Below, piece after piece: positions 15,915 through 24,058 of a stretch of 64,000 bases of DNA. The notes beneath the pieces are model-generated. The model was not told the origin of the DNA. It did not search any database and saw only the letters and a list, made by a program, of their open reading frames with translations. Location of the stretch: positions 96,001 to 160,000 of the forward strand of contig NZ_JIAK01000008.1 of the NCBI RefSeq assembly GCF_000620765.1. Direction: 5' to 3'. This stretch comes from Desulfovermiculus halophilus DSM 18834 (GTDB lineage: Bacteria > Desulfobacterota > Desulfovibrionia > Desulfovibrionales > Desulfothermaceae). Positions within the stretch are counted from its first letter, which is position 1. Each line of letters begins with the position of its first letter. The translations under genes were made by a program, and so were the position numbers.

Positions 15915-16816
15915 TGCGCATTCGTCCCGGCCTTGACGCGGAAAACGAACAAACTGTTGCCGGTCCGGAAAAAGACAAGGAAATATACTTCCATCTCGGC
16001 CTGCACAAGACCGCATCGACTTTCTTGCAGGAAAGTGTCTTTCCGTGCTTGAGCAATATTCACTTCATCAAGAAGCATGACTTCAGAAGCAAGGATGAGA
16101 TTATTGCAAGCTCTCCTGACAAGAGATTTCTGCTCTCGCGAGAGCTGGAGCCGGAACAAGAAAAATATATGCGCAAGATTCGGGAAGTTGCTGTCAGATA
16201 TCCTGATACTCGTCCAATCCTGATTTTACGAAGCCATGGAAGAATGATCAAGTCCAAGTACAAGTATTATATACGCAAGCATGGCTGTAAGCACTTTGAC
16301 CACTTTTTCGATCTTCAGAACGATACTGGGGTTGTAAAAATCAGAAACCTAGATTATTGCCAAAAGATACGCATACTGGAGAAGCATTTCGCTCATCCTG
16401 TATTTGTTATGTTTCAGGAAGAGTTCATCAACAAGCCGTTTGCGGCAATTGATGCCCTCGCAGACTATGTCGGTGCAGACTATCGGCCTGAAGATATACA
16501 AATTTCTGCTAAGAATGCCTCGTTCTCTGAAAAGCAGTTAAGGCTTATCCGGAAGTTCAATCAGCTCTCTACGCATGATCATTCTCGGACTCAATCCCCG
16601 TTTTTGAAGTTTGTACACCGCAAGCTTGGCGACGGCCTGCTGTATCTCATAGGCTATGCGGCGTATATTTTGCCTGAATCGTTTCTGGGCCGGGATGATC
16701 TGATTCCACCCTCACGAATACACGAAGTTGACCAGTTCTACACCCAAGACTGGCACGAGGCTTTGCGCTATGCACACCTCTTGCGTCCCCGACTCTATGT
16801 GCAAGGTTCAGCGTAA
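15914..16816 (+). CDS. Sulfotransferase-like protein
   Basis: A 300-residue protein. An IYFHLGLHKTASTFLQ motif near residue 30 matches the 5'-phosphosulfate-binding loop (HxGxxKTGTT type) of PAPS-dependent sulfotransferases, and RPILILRSHGRMIKSKYKYY around residue 100 fits the 3'-phosphate-binding Arg/Ser segment. The remainder is poorly conserved. It overlaps the preceding stop by one base (TAATG), so it is translationally coupled, and it ends 9 bp inside the end of the convergent maturase gene. GC is lower than in its neighbours, which may mean recent acquisition. The acceptor is unknown. Confidence 0.65.
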   Translation: MRIRPGLDAENEQTVAGPEKDKEIYFHLGLHKTASTFLQESVFPCLSNIHFIKKHDFRSKDEIIASSPDKRFLLSRELEPEQEKYMRKIREVAVRYPDTRPILILRSHGRMIKSKYKYYIRKHGCKHFDHFFDLQNDTGVVKIRNLDYCQKIRILEKHFAHPVFVMFQEEFINKPFAAIDALADYVGADYRPEDIQISAKNASFSEKQLRLIRKFNQLSTHDHSRTQSPFLKFVHRKLGDGLLYLIGYAAYILPESFLGRDDLIPPSRIHEVDQFYTQDWHEALRYAHLLRPRLYVQGSA

Positions 16817-18418
16817 GCGTTCAGTCCCCACGGACAAATTCGGTTCATCAGGCCGAGAACAGCAATAAGGATCCCTGGCGGTGAATACATCCTTGCCGCA
16901 GCTGTGGATCACTGCCAGGCAGCCCCGGCACACAGGGCGAAGGCGGCAGTTCTGGCATTCCGACGGCCCCTGCCGGTACGAATCGGCCAATTCTGAGTCG
17001 TAGATCTCCTCCAGGCAGTGGTCATGGATATTTCCCAGAGGAGAGGGGAACTTGCGGCAGGCATGGACCTCTCCGTCACAGAGAAGGGCCACAAAGTTAA
17101 AGGCCGCCCCGCAGCCATAGCCTGTGCACCCGCCGAACAAGGGCAGGTCATGCTGCGAGCGGTAGACATTGAACAGGTTGTCCTTGAAGCCCATTCCGGA
17201 AATTTCCTTGGCCTGGGCCTGATAGGCGGCAAGGAGTCTGGTGAACTCCTCCCTGTCTGCGGGGGTCAAATACGCTCCTGATCCTACTGTGGAGAGACGG
17301 TTGAAGGTGAACAGATCGGCCCTGCCCTCCAGCTCCCGGGCCAAATCGAGGACCTGGCCGGTGTTTGCCTGGGTCAGAGTGAGCATGACCATTGAATATA
17401 TGCCCAGCTCCCGCAGGATATCCAGAAACTGCAATGATCGCTGGAAGTGCCCTGGGCCGCGGATGTAGTCGTTGTGTTCTTCCAGACCCTCGAGACTGAT
17501 TTGATAGAATGTGATCGGCCCTTTGTGCAGCAGGCTTTGGAGCCGTTCCCTGGAGGTCGGATTTCCCAAAAAACCTACTGTAAACCCCCGGTTGACCGCT
17601 TCCTCAAAGATTGTGTCCAATTGGGGATGGAGCATCGGGTTCCCGCCGGTGAAGCTAACCTGCCCGTGGACGTTTTTGGTGCGGCAGAAGTGGTCGAAAT
17701 CGTCAAGGACATCCATTGCCTGTTCCAAGCGCAGTGGATCCCTGGCTTCCCGTCCGTAGCAGTGCCTGCAGTTCAGATCACAGGCCTGGGTTATGTGCCA
17801 CTGAAGGGTGAATGCTTGTGCTGCTTGATATTTTTCCAGCTCAGCCGGGATGCTCCAGGCACGCCGAATCAAGCTCTCACCTTGCAGCAGGATATCCTCC
17901 CGTAGTGCCTTGTGCAAAATCGGCCAGATCCTCGACTGAGGATACCCGGTCTGTGCCGCCGCTTCAGGTACAGAGATGCCTTCGGTCACCAGCTTGAGTG
18001 CGGCGAGATCGGGTTCCGTTGCTGGACGACAGCGGACACGGCCACTTGTATCCTGCCAGACCAAAATTCGCTGACTGCCATATTCAGGGGTGAGGGGGGG
18101 ATGTGTGCTCCTGTTCGGAATCATGGTCCAGAGATTGGTCCATTCCAGCTCCAAAAGCTCCAGGCATGGATTGACCTTAATGCCCGCTTTCCCGCGCTGT
18201 GCCCGGCAATCCTGCAAGCGGTGCACAGCAATCTCCAGCCTGGCCAGATCCGGGAGGAAGGCCAGATGATCCCGGTCTTGAATTACCTGCTGCAAGGTGG
18301 AAGGAAAGGCATCCAGGTGGTCATGGTCACCCCGGTGTTCGGCATCTGTCCACAGGGTCTGCCCCATGGCCAGGTGGCAGGCGGGAAAGACCTGCTTCCA
18401 GAAGGTGGTGTCCGCCAT
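16808..18418 (-). CDS. sbtM: Radical SAM/SPASM maturase of a selenopeptide (SbtM-like)
   Basis: A 536-residue protein from ATG 18418 (GGGAGA upstream). The radical SAM motif CDLNCRHC (Cys213, 217, 220) follows a roughly 200-residue N-terminal domain that contains a helix-turn-helix-like stretch (GISVPEAAAQTGYPQSRIWPI) and may hold the precursor-binding RRE. The C-terminal SPASM region has CTGYGCG, CRKFP, CQNC, CRGC and final CC cysteines for two auxiliary clusters. It sits 77 nt downstream of the four-Sec peptide gene. I recognise it as the maturase type annotated in databases as thio(seleno)oxazole-modification radical SAM maturase SbtM; the actual chemistry is not established from sequence. 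Confidence 0.82.
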   Translation of the reverse strand: MADTTFWKQVFPACHLAMGQTLWTDAEHRGDHDHLDAFPSTLQQVIQDRDHLAFLPDLARLEIAVHRLQDCRAQRGKAGIKVNPCLELLELEWTNLWTMIPNRSTHPPLTPEYGSQRILVWQDTSGRVRCRPATEPDLAALKLVTEGISVPEAAAQTGYPQSRIWPILHKALREDILLQGESLIRRAWSIPAELEKYQAAQAFTLQWHITQACDLNCRHCYGREARDPLRLEQAMDVLDDFDHFCRTKNVHGQVSFTGGNPMLHPQLDTIFEEAVNRGFTVGFLGNPTSRERLQSLLHKGPITFYQISLEGLEEHNDYIRGPGHFQRSLQFLDILRELGIYSMVMLTLTQANTGQVLDLARELEGRADLFTFNRLSTVGSGAYLTPADREEFTRLLAAYQAQAKEISGMGFKDNLFNVYRSQHDLPLFGGCTGYGCGAAFNFVALLCDGEVHACRKFPSPLGNIHDHCLEEIYDSELADSYRQGPSECQNCRLRPVCRGCLAVIHSCGKDVFTARDPYCCSRPDEPNLSVGTERLR

Positions 18419-18482
18419 GGTAAATCTCCCCGGGCAGAGCACCTACGCCCCTCATGCCCTGCCCGGTTTGCGAGTGTTTTCC

Positions 18483-18497
18483 AGCGCGACCCGCGCT
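18483..18497 (-). promoter_or_regulatory. SECIS-like hairpin 4 of sbtA, extending past the stop codon
   Basis: AGCGCG-GGU-CGCGCU on the minus strand: six perfect pairs with a GGU loop that begins 23 nt after the fourth UGA. It overlaps the last two bases of the TAG stop and lies mostly in the untranslated spacer before sbtM, so its conservation cannot be explained by coding. Confidence 0.65.
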
Positions 18498-18819
18498 AGT
18501 TTGTGCCTCCGCCTCAACCGCTTGGTGCAGGTGCTTCAGTATCCTTTGAATCCTGATCGGTATCTCCGTGCTGCGTCTTGTCCTGGTCGGTTCCTCCGGA
18601 ACCTTGGTCAGTTGCGCCTCAGCCGCTGCCTGCGGGCTCGCTACCTGCGTCCCCGGTGGCGGCTCCTCAACCACTGCTGTTAGCATTGCCGACCGCACTG
18701 CTGTTGGCGGATCCTCACCCGCAGCCGGCGAGCGTGGCGGAGATCCCCAGCCCTGATCCAGCCAGGAGCCCGCTCAGGCACAGCCCCACAAGGAATGTCT
18801 TCATATCCTTGTATTCCAT
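18496..18819 (-). CDS. sbtA: Selenopeptide RiPP precursor (SbtA-like) with four Sec codons, 107 aa
   Basis: ATG 18819 follows AAAGGAG (8 nt spacing). The frame contains four in-frame TGA codons (18715-18717, 18667-18669, 18619-18621, 18514-18516; residues 35, 51, 67 and 102) and ends at TAG 18496-18498. Every TGA sits in the same context, (C/S)-Gly-Sec-Gly: CGUG once and SGUG three times. Sec1 to Sec2 and Sec2 to Sec3 are both 16 residues apart. The first 33 residues are a hydrophobic leader ending in a lipobox-like LAGC, so the peptide may be membrane-anchored or the leader may be a recognition segment. Each TGA has a SECIS-like hairpin. It fits the SbtA family of radical-SAM-modified selenopeptides. 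Confidence 0.8.
18589..18603 (-). promoter_or_regulatory. SECIS-like hairpin 3 of sbtA
   Basis: GGUUCC-GGA-GGAACC on the minus strand: six perfect pairs with a GGA loop that begins 22 nt after the third UGA. Confidence 0.6.
18634..18653 (-). promoter_or_regulatory. SECIS-like hairpin 2 of sbtA
   Basis: GGG-A-CGC-AGGUA-GCG-AG-CCC on the minus strand: two 3-bp stems separated by small bulges with an AGGUA loop. The loop GG begins at nucleotide 22 after the second UGA. Confidence 0.55.
18683..18701 (-). promoter_or_regulatory. SECIS-like hairpin 1 of sbtA
   Basis: GCAGUGC-GGUCG-GCAAUGC on the minus strand: seven positions with one mismatch and a GGUCG loop. The loop starts at nucleotide 21 after the first UGA, the distance expected of bacterial SECIS elements. 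Confidence 0.6.
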
Positions 18820-18991
18820 AGTATTGCTCCTTTGTCCTTCAATCCGCGGACCATTTGCTGTCACTTCTTTTAGGCGTAGTATTGTGCATAGTATCCTATC
18901 GGTCTCCCATGTCAATATTCATTCCTGTTCACAAAAGGCATCATGAGATGAGGTCCGGGCTGTGCATGGCTCCCTCACTGCCTGGAGACAG

Positions 18992-19900
18992 TCATTTCCC
19001 TTGGCTCCTATGGATGCTGGGTGGCAGGGAGGTTTGCTCCGGGCCGGAAAATGGGCCTGCATGTTCGGATATGCAGGCCAGCACCTGCTTGGCGGTCGGA
19101 CGGTGGAAAAGCAGGGAGATATGGCCCACAGGTGGAGTCTGGACCTCTTTCCATCCCGGATTCTGGGGATGCAGGGCGCAGGCCGGGGCGACCATATTGT
19201 CCAGGGGGGCGAAGATGCTCACTTTTGTCGTCGTGGAGCATTTGTCTCTGTCCGCCAGGGAACGGACCAGATCTCCGTTGTATCTCAGGCTTCGACCCAG
19301 CTTGCCCACCGCGGCTGAAGCCAGCACGCTTCCCCGATGAGGGGTCCCCAAAGTGACGGCAAGGCTAATGTGATTGGCTGTCTCAGGTGTGTTTATAACT
19401 GATTTGATGAGCAGCCCGCCCAAACTGTGCCCGATGCAAATTACCTGGTGAGCGGGATGGGTGTGGGCCAGTTCGGTCACCTCCTGGGCCAGTTCATGGG
19501 ACAGCGAATGAAAGTCCCGGCCAAAGCTGGGGTAGGACCAGGTGTACAGATTGGGGAAGCCCGCCTTAGGCAGCCAATGGCGGTAAAACAGCCAGGCCCA
19601 GCGGTTGTGGTACAGGCCGTGGACCAGAAGGATGGGCTGCCGGTTCGTGTTCTCTCCCGGATCTGCCGAATGCAGCCCTTTTTGCGCGGGTATCAAGCTG
19701 GTCAGCAGGGAGTAGGCGCTTCCCAAGCAGCTTGAGGCCAGGGTGCGCAGAAACACCTGGGCAAGGGAAAGGCCGGTGTGGGCAGCGGCCTTGTGCAGCT
19801 GCCCATGCCCCAGGTTGATCCCCGCGGACGAAAGGCAGGTGCCCAGGGCCACGATGCCTGGCAAAGCCAGGATAAGTAGTATCAGATAGATGACAAGCAT
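18992..19900 (-). CDS. Alpha/beta hydrolase, triacylglycerol-lipase type
   Basis: A 302-residue protein beginning with a hydrophobic segment (MLVIYLILLILALPGIVAL) that is an uncleaved anchor or signal. The oxyanion motif ILLVHGLYHNRWAW and nucleophile elbow CIGHSLGGLL (GHSLG) identify a lipase/PGAP1-like alpha/beta hydrolase; later FAPLDNMVAP and VGHISLLF supply the Asp and His of the triad. It probably acts on lipids at the membrane. It lies 9 nt downstream of the ribokinase gene on the same strand, so it may be the last gene of that operon, and 170 nt upstream of the selenopeptide gene. Confidence 0.85.
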   Translation of the reverse strand: MLVIYLILLILALPGIVALGTCLSSAGINLGHGQLHKAAAHTGLSLAQVFLRTLASSCLGSAYSLLTSLIPAQKGLHSADPGENTNRQPILLVHGLYHNRWAWLFYRHWLPKAGFPNLYTWSYPSFGRDFHSLSHELAQEVTELAHTHPAHQVICIGHSLGGLLIKSVINTPETANHISLAVTLGTPHRGSVLASAAVGKLGRSLRYNGDLVRSLADRDKCSTTTKVSIFAPLDNMVAPACALHPQNPGWKEVQTPPVGHISLLFHRPTAKQVLACISEHAGPFSGPEQTSLPPSIHRSQGK

Positions 19901-19909
19901 TGCTGGATT

Positions 19910-20860
19910 TTACCCCGGGTCCCGACCGTGGCCCTGAGAGCCAAAGCGGACACCTGCCAGGACCTCGATATCTTCTTGACTGGGAAGAGCTTCCTGGGCT
20001 CCGGGGGTGGCCGCGGTCAGAGCCCCGGCGGCACCAGCCAAACGCAAGGCATTTTGCATGCTGCATCCGTGGGCCATGGCTGCGGCCAGGGCACCGTTGA
20101 ACGCATCTCCGGCACCCACCGTGTCCACGGCCCGGACAGGACTGGCCGGAATGTGCAGCTGCCTTTTTCTGGTCACACGCAGGGCCCCGTCCTGTCCAAG
20201 GGTTATAATGATTTCTTTGGGGCCCAGATCCAGAACCGGGGCCAAATGCTGGGACGGATCCTGCATGATATCCTCTGCAGAATCGCAGAGAGCGACGGCT
20301 TCGCCTTGATTGGGGGTCAGGATGTCGGTTGCGGCCAGGATGGACCGGGAAAGAGGAGCAAACGGGGCCGGATTGAGGATGGTGGTCATAGCGCAGGATT
20401 TGGCCAGCTCCAAGGCTGCTGCTGCCGTGTCCATGGGGATTTCCAGCTGGGTGAGCAGGACTGATCCTGGAGCAAACCAATCCGCGCAGGCCCGGACATC
20501 GGCAGGAGACAGATGCTGGTTGCTTCCAGGCACAACGGTTATCTGGTTGTCTCCGCCCGGCTCGACGAGGATAAAGGCCAGCCCGGCTGGATGCTCGTCA
20601 TCAGCGGCTATCCCGGCGGCGGGCAGCCCGGAATCCTTGAGGTGCCGGGCCAGTCTTTGTCCATAATGATCCGTTCCGATCCTGGCGATGAGCAGGACAT
20701 CCGCTCCGCAACGCAAAGCGGCCAGGGCTTGATTGGCACCCTTGCCTCCAAAAAAGAAGGTCAGGTCCCGGCCCATGACCGTTTCCCCTTTGGAGGGAAG
20801 GTTTTCAACCCGTACGGCCAGGTCCGTGTTTGCGCTGCCGACCACAATGACCCGGTTCAT
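19910..20860 (-). CDS. rbsK: Ribokinase
   Basis: A 316-residue PfkB-family kinase. Signature 1 (FFFGGKGANQALAALRCG) and signature 2 (DTVGAGDAFNGALA, with the catalytic Asp) are intact, and the N-terminal VIVVGSANTDLAVRVENLP is typical of RbsK. It phosphorylates ribose (or a related sugar) with ATP in the cytoplasm. I start at ATG 20860, which overlaps the 3' end of the nucleoside hydrolase gene by 4 nt, so the two are translationally coupled: hydrolase frees ribose and ribokinase makes ribose 5-phosphate. Confidence 0.92.
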   Translation of the reverse strand: MNRVIVVGSANTDLAVRVENLPSKGETVMGRDLTFFFGGKGANQALAALRCGADVLLIARIGTDHYGQRLARHLKDSGLPAAGIAADDEHPAGLAFILVEPGGDNQITVVPGSNQHLSPADVRACADWFAPGSVLLTQLEIPMDTAAAALELAKSCAMTTILNPAPFAPLSRSILAATDILTPNQGEAVALCDSAEDIMQDPSQHLAPVLDLGPKEIIITLGQDGALRVTRKRQLHIPASPVRAVDTVGAGDAFNGALAAAMAHGCSMQNALRLAGAAGALTAATPGAQEALPSQEDIEVLAGVRFGSQGHGRDPG

Positions 20861-21807
20861 GGAATTCCTTGCAGAAAACGTTTCAGACTTTGATTGCTGT
20901 CCACCTGTGTGCAAACCCGAACATTGGGTGCTTCTTTCCATATATCCAGGATGGGCCGGCGGTCGGCCAGGGTCATCCCCTGAGTGAGCTTGCCCTTTGT
21001 TTCAACCTCGACATGCATAGGCTCGGTGGTGATTAGCCCCGGAGCGACGGTGGCTATGACTGCCAGAGGATCGTGCAGAAAGATTGAAGCTCGGCCATCC
21101 AGCTTCTGCATATAGCTCAAGGAATGGACGGTCCATTCCCGGATCTTTTGCCTGGCCGAAGAATTGGACTCTTGGACCCAGGTATCCAAAGTGTCCCGGT
21201 CCAGTCTGACCTGCCGGGTGACGTCCAGGCCGACAGCAGTCACAGGGATTTTGGAGCGAAAGACACGATCCGCGGCCTCGGGATCGGTAAAAATATTAAA
21301 TTCCGCAGCCGGAGTGATGTTTCCAGGTCCGAGATAGGCCCCGCCCATCATAACGATTTCAGTCAGCCTGTCCGCAAGCTCGGGGCAGTCTTCCAAGGCC
21401 AGGGCGATATTGGTCAGCGGCCCCAGGGTGACAACGGTGAGGGGTTCTGAAGATATCAGTGCTTGGTGTGCAATCTCATCTTTTGCCTCCCGCTTGGACA
21501 GAGCAAGAAGACGGGAGGCTGGGTCTGTACCTGTTCGGGATCCGCCCAGGCCGTTTGCTCCGTGGACATGATTGGCGAAGTATGGTTCCCGGACCAGAGG
21601 ACGCTTGGCTCCTTGGGCCAGCACAGGGCAAGGACCTGAGACAACATCGAGGACGGTACCAAGATTGGCGGTTGCCGTGTCCACATCCACATTGCCGCAG
21701 ACCGTGGTGATGGCCTTGATCTCAAGCAGGGGGCAATGCAGGGCCCAGAGCAGGGCCAGGGCATCGTCCACCCCGGGATCTGTATCGATGAGAACAGTTT
21801 TTTTCAT
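20857..21807 (-). CDS. Inosine/uridine-preferring nucleoside hydrolase
   Basis: A 316-residue protein opening with KKTVLIDTDPGVDDALALLWAL, the Ca2+-binding DTDPGxDD motif of the IunH family. Further family features are TVVTLGPLTNIALAL, IVMMGGAY and NITPAAEFNIFTDPEAA. It hydrolyses N-ribosidic bonds of nucleosides to base plus ribose. ATG 21807 is preceded by AAAGGAG. It is the first gene of a salvage operon with ribokinase and possibly the lipase. The exact nucleoside preference is not predictable. Confidence 0.93.
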   Translation of the reverse strand: MKKTVLIDTDPGVDDALALLWALHCPLLEIKAITTVCGNVDVDTATANLGTVLDVVSGPCPVLAQGAKRPLVREPYFANHVHGANGLGGSRTGTDPASRLLALSKREAKDEIAHQALISSEPLTVVTLGPLTNIALALEDCPELADRLTEIVMMGGAYLGPGNITPAAEFNIFTDPEAADRVFRSKIPVTAVGLDVTRQVRLDRDTLDTWVQESNSSARQKIREWTVHSLSYMQKLDGRASIFLHDPLAVIATVAPGLITTEPMHVEVETKGKLTQGMTLADRRPILDIWKEAPNVRVCTQVDSNQSLKRFLQGIP

Positions 21808-22082
21808 CACAACTCCTTTCCTTTATGGTGTATACCAGGGGAAGTCGGGGTATCGCAAGACGGATACGAAAACGGGATCTGCTGATTGGACAGAGCATCC
21901 TGCGAAATGATACTCAAAGACAATTCGTTGAAACCCGCGTCGCGGCCTGCGGTTTGTATTCGCCCATGTATGGACAAAGGATACGAGCTGGTCACCTCCT
22001 ACACAGATTGGCTCTTGCGTATCCTTGTCAAGGATTTTCACTGTTGCCTCAGGCTGCACGCAGATACTTAAGTGAGGCAGAC

Positions 22083-22826
22083 ATGACATATGCCATACAT
22101 CCCATTGTTGTGGGCACAAAGGTCTTTGACAAAGGGATGATGACCTACCAGCACGATTACGGCCGGGAGTACACCATTCCTATCTACTCCTGGTATATTC
22201 AGGGCGGTGACAAGAATATCATCATCGACACCGGAGAGATGCATCCTATTCAATCCGAGGCGCGGGAGAAGGCTATCCAGGGTTCGATATTCACTTTTGA
22301 GCAGGGACTGGCCAGGTTCGGTCTCACGCCTGAGGATATTGACGTGGTTATTCATACTCATCTGCACAATGACCACTGCGAAAACGACTCCAAGTGCACC
22401 AATGCGGTCTTTTACTGCCACAGCCGGGAGCTGGAGACCGTGCATAATCCCCATCCTCTTGATTATCGCTATCTGGAAGATTTTATCGAGGATATAGAAG
22501 AAAACGGGCAGATTCAGACCGTTGTCGACGGACAGGAGATTCTGCCCGATATTCGGGTCATGCATACGCCTGTGCACACTGAAGGAGGGCTGACGGTCTG
22601 GATTCAAACCAAGCATGGCTTGGCGGCCATCACCGGATTTTGCGTGATCGAGGAAAACTTCTTCCCTCCCCCTCAGATCCGGGGCCTGGAGATGGAGGTC
22701 ATTCCGCCGGGAACAGTGGTCAATACCTACCATGCCTACGACATAATGCAGCGGGTCAAGGAGCAGGCCGATATCCTCATCCCGCTGCACGAACCGAAGT
22801 TTGCATCCGTGGAACAAATTCCCTGA
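22083..22826 (+). CDS. MBL-fold metallo-hydrolase (lactonase-like)
   Basis: A 247-residue protein with the metallo-beta-lactamase motif IHTHLHNDHC (HxHxDH), an early Asp strand (NIIIDTGEMHP), a further His in MHTPVHTEGG and a C-terminal LIPLHEP His, giving the dinuclear Zn site. The arrangement resembles N-acyl-homoserine-lactonase/AttM-type hydrolases, but the substrate is open. I start at ATG 22083 after GAGGCAG; an open frame continues upstream to 21825 without domain signals. The gene is divergent from the nucleoside hydrolase and followed by a perfect terminator. Confidence 0.85.
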   Translation: MTYAIHPIVVGTKVFDKGMMTYQHDYGREYTIPIYSWYIQGGDKNIIIDTGEMHPIQSEAREKAIQGSIFTFEQGLARFGLTPEDIDVVIHTHLHNDHCENDSKCTNAVFYCHSRELETVHNPHPLDYRYLEDFIEDIEENGQIQTVVDGQEILPDIRVMHTPVHTEGGLTVWIQTKHGLAAITGFCVIEENFFPPPQIRGLEMEVIPPGTVVNTYHAYDIMQRVKEQADILIPLHEPKFASVEQIP

Positions 22827-22846
22827 GACCGGAGTGATGCTGATCC

Positions 22847-22887
22847 CGCAAAAAGGCCGGGAGGCTCAGCCTCCCGGCCTTTTTGCG
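22847..22887. terminator. Bidirectional intrinsic terminator
   Basis: A nearly perfect 20-bp palindrome centred on GGCTCAGCC with A-run and T-run flanks (GCAAAAAGGCCGGGAGG / CCTCCCGGCCTTTTTGC). It serves the MBL gene from one side and the formate dehydrogenase operon from the other. Confidence 0.9.
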
Positions 22888-22912
22888 AGGGCCGGTATGT
22901 TATCCCGGGCAA

Positions 22913-24058
22913 CTACTTTGAGTGTTCAGCAGGTGCAAAGATGGGCAGATAGGTCACCGCCAGGCGGTAGAGGAAGACCCCGCCCGCGACCAGGCCCACT
23001 GTGACCGCGATCTCCACCAGGGAGGGGAAGTAGGTGCCGCCCATCTGCTGCTGGGAGCTTAAGACCACATTGAAGCGGTAAAAAACAACGCCAATCAGGA
23101 CCAGACCTTGGAAGAAGAGCAGAGAGGGCAGGGAGGTTCTGATTGTCTTGGCCGCCAGAAAGATCATGGGCAGGACAGCGCAGATCCCGAACTCAAACAG
23201 GAACAACTGGCTGGCTCCGCTGCCTTCGAAGATGTACGGGATATTGCCCCGAACGCCCAGGTCGATCATCCGGGCTGCGGTATAGACCAGCAAGGCAATG
23301 GCCGTTCCCCGGCCCAGCCCTTCCAGGATGTCGGATTCAGGCTCTTTGCCAAAGGCATTGCTGCTGAGCATGGTCTCGATGGAGACCATGGCCAGCCCGG
23401 CGCAGATTGCCGAGAGGAAGAAGAGGTTGTGCAGCATGGGGGTAGACCACAAGGGATGCAGCCGGTCCGGAGTGATCAGAAAGAGACCGCCCAGAGAGGA
23501 CTGGTGCCCGTATGAAAGCATAATGCCGGCAATGACCAGGGGGAAGATGACCGCCTTGCTTTCCAGTATCCGCTGTAGTTTGCTCAGTGATGAGAATTTG
23601 GTCAGCAGCCAGGGCAAGAACTCCAGCAGGAGGACCAGAAAGTAAAGGGTCAGGCAGACCACGATCTCGAACATCACGGAGTGGGGCTGCCAGAAGACCC
23701 AGGCATGCCAGAAGGACCACGGCTTGCCGATATCCAGGAACAAGCCGATCATGACCAGGAGATACCCGAGAAAAGCGGTCAGTGTGGCCGCCCGGGTGAT
23801 CGGCTTGTATTTCTTCCAGTTCAGGATATACACGGCGCAGGTGATGGTAAACCCGCCTGCGGCCAGAGCCACGCCGGTGAGAACATCAAAGGTGATCCAC
23901 AGGCCCCATGGGTTTCCGTCGGACAGGTTGGTGGCCGGTCCGAGACCTGCCCCCAGCCTGTACAGCGCTGCTCCGGCACCGATGATGAGCAGCAGGAGCA
24001 GAACCCAGGTGGACGGGGTAAAGAATCGGGTGGAATGATATCTGGATTGGGACGTCAT
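22913..24058 (-). CDS. NrfD/HybB-type membrane subunit of formate dehydrogenase
   Basis: A 381-residue protein with about ten transmembrane helices of the NrfD/PsrC/HybB family. Diagnostic elements are GLGPATNLSDGNPWGLWITFD in the first loop and GIMLSYGHQSSLGGLFLI in the middle. Such subunits anchor periplasmic redox modules and exchange electrons with menaquinone; no heme ligands are required. It overlaps fdhB by 4 nt and is the last gene of the operon, so it replaces the cytochrome b (FdnI) of the enterobacterial enzyme. It is clearly paralogous to the NrfD gene at 42857. Confidence 0.9.
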   Translation of the reverse strand: MTSQSRYHSTRFFTPSTWVLLLLLIIGAGAALYRLGAGLGPATNLSDGNPWGLWITFDVLTGVALAAGGFTITCAVYILNWKKYKPITRAATLTAFLGYLLVMIGLFLDIGKPWSFWHAWVFWQPHSVMFEIVVCLTLYFLVLLLEFLPWLLTKFSSLSKLQRILESKAVIFPLVIAGIMLSYGHQSSLGGLFLITPDRLHPLWSTPMLHNLFFLSAICAGLAMVSIETMLSSNAFGKEPESDILEGLGRGTAIALLVYTAARMIDLGVRGNIPYIFEGSGASQLFLFEFGICAVLPMIFLAAKTIRTSLPSLLFFQGLVLIGVVFYRFNVVLSSQQQMGGTYFPSLVEIAVTVGLVAGGVFLYRLAVTYLPIFAPAEHSK

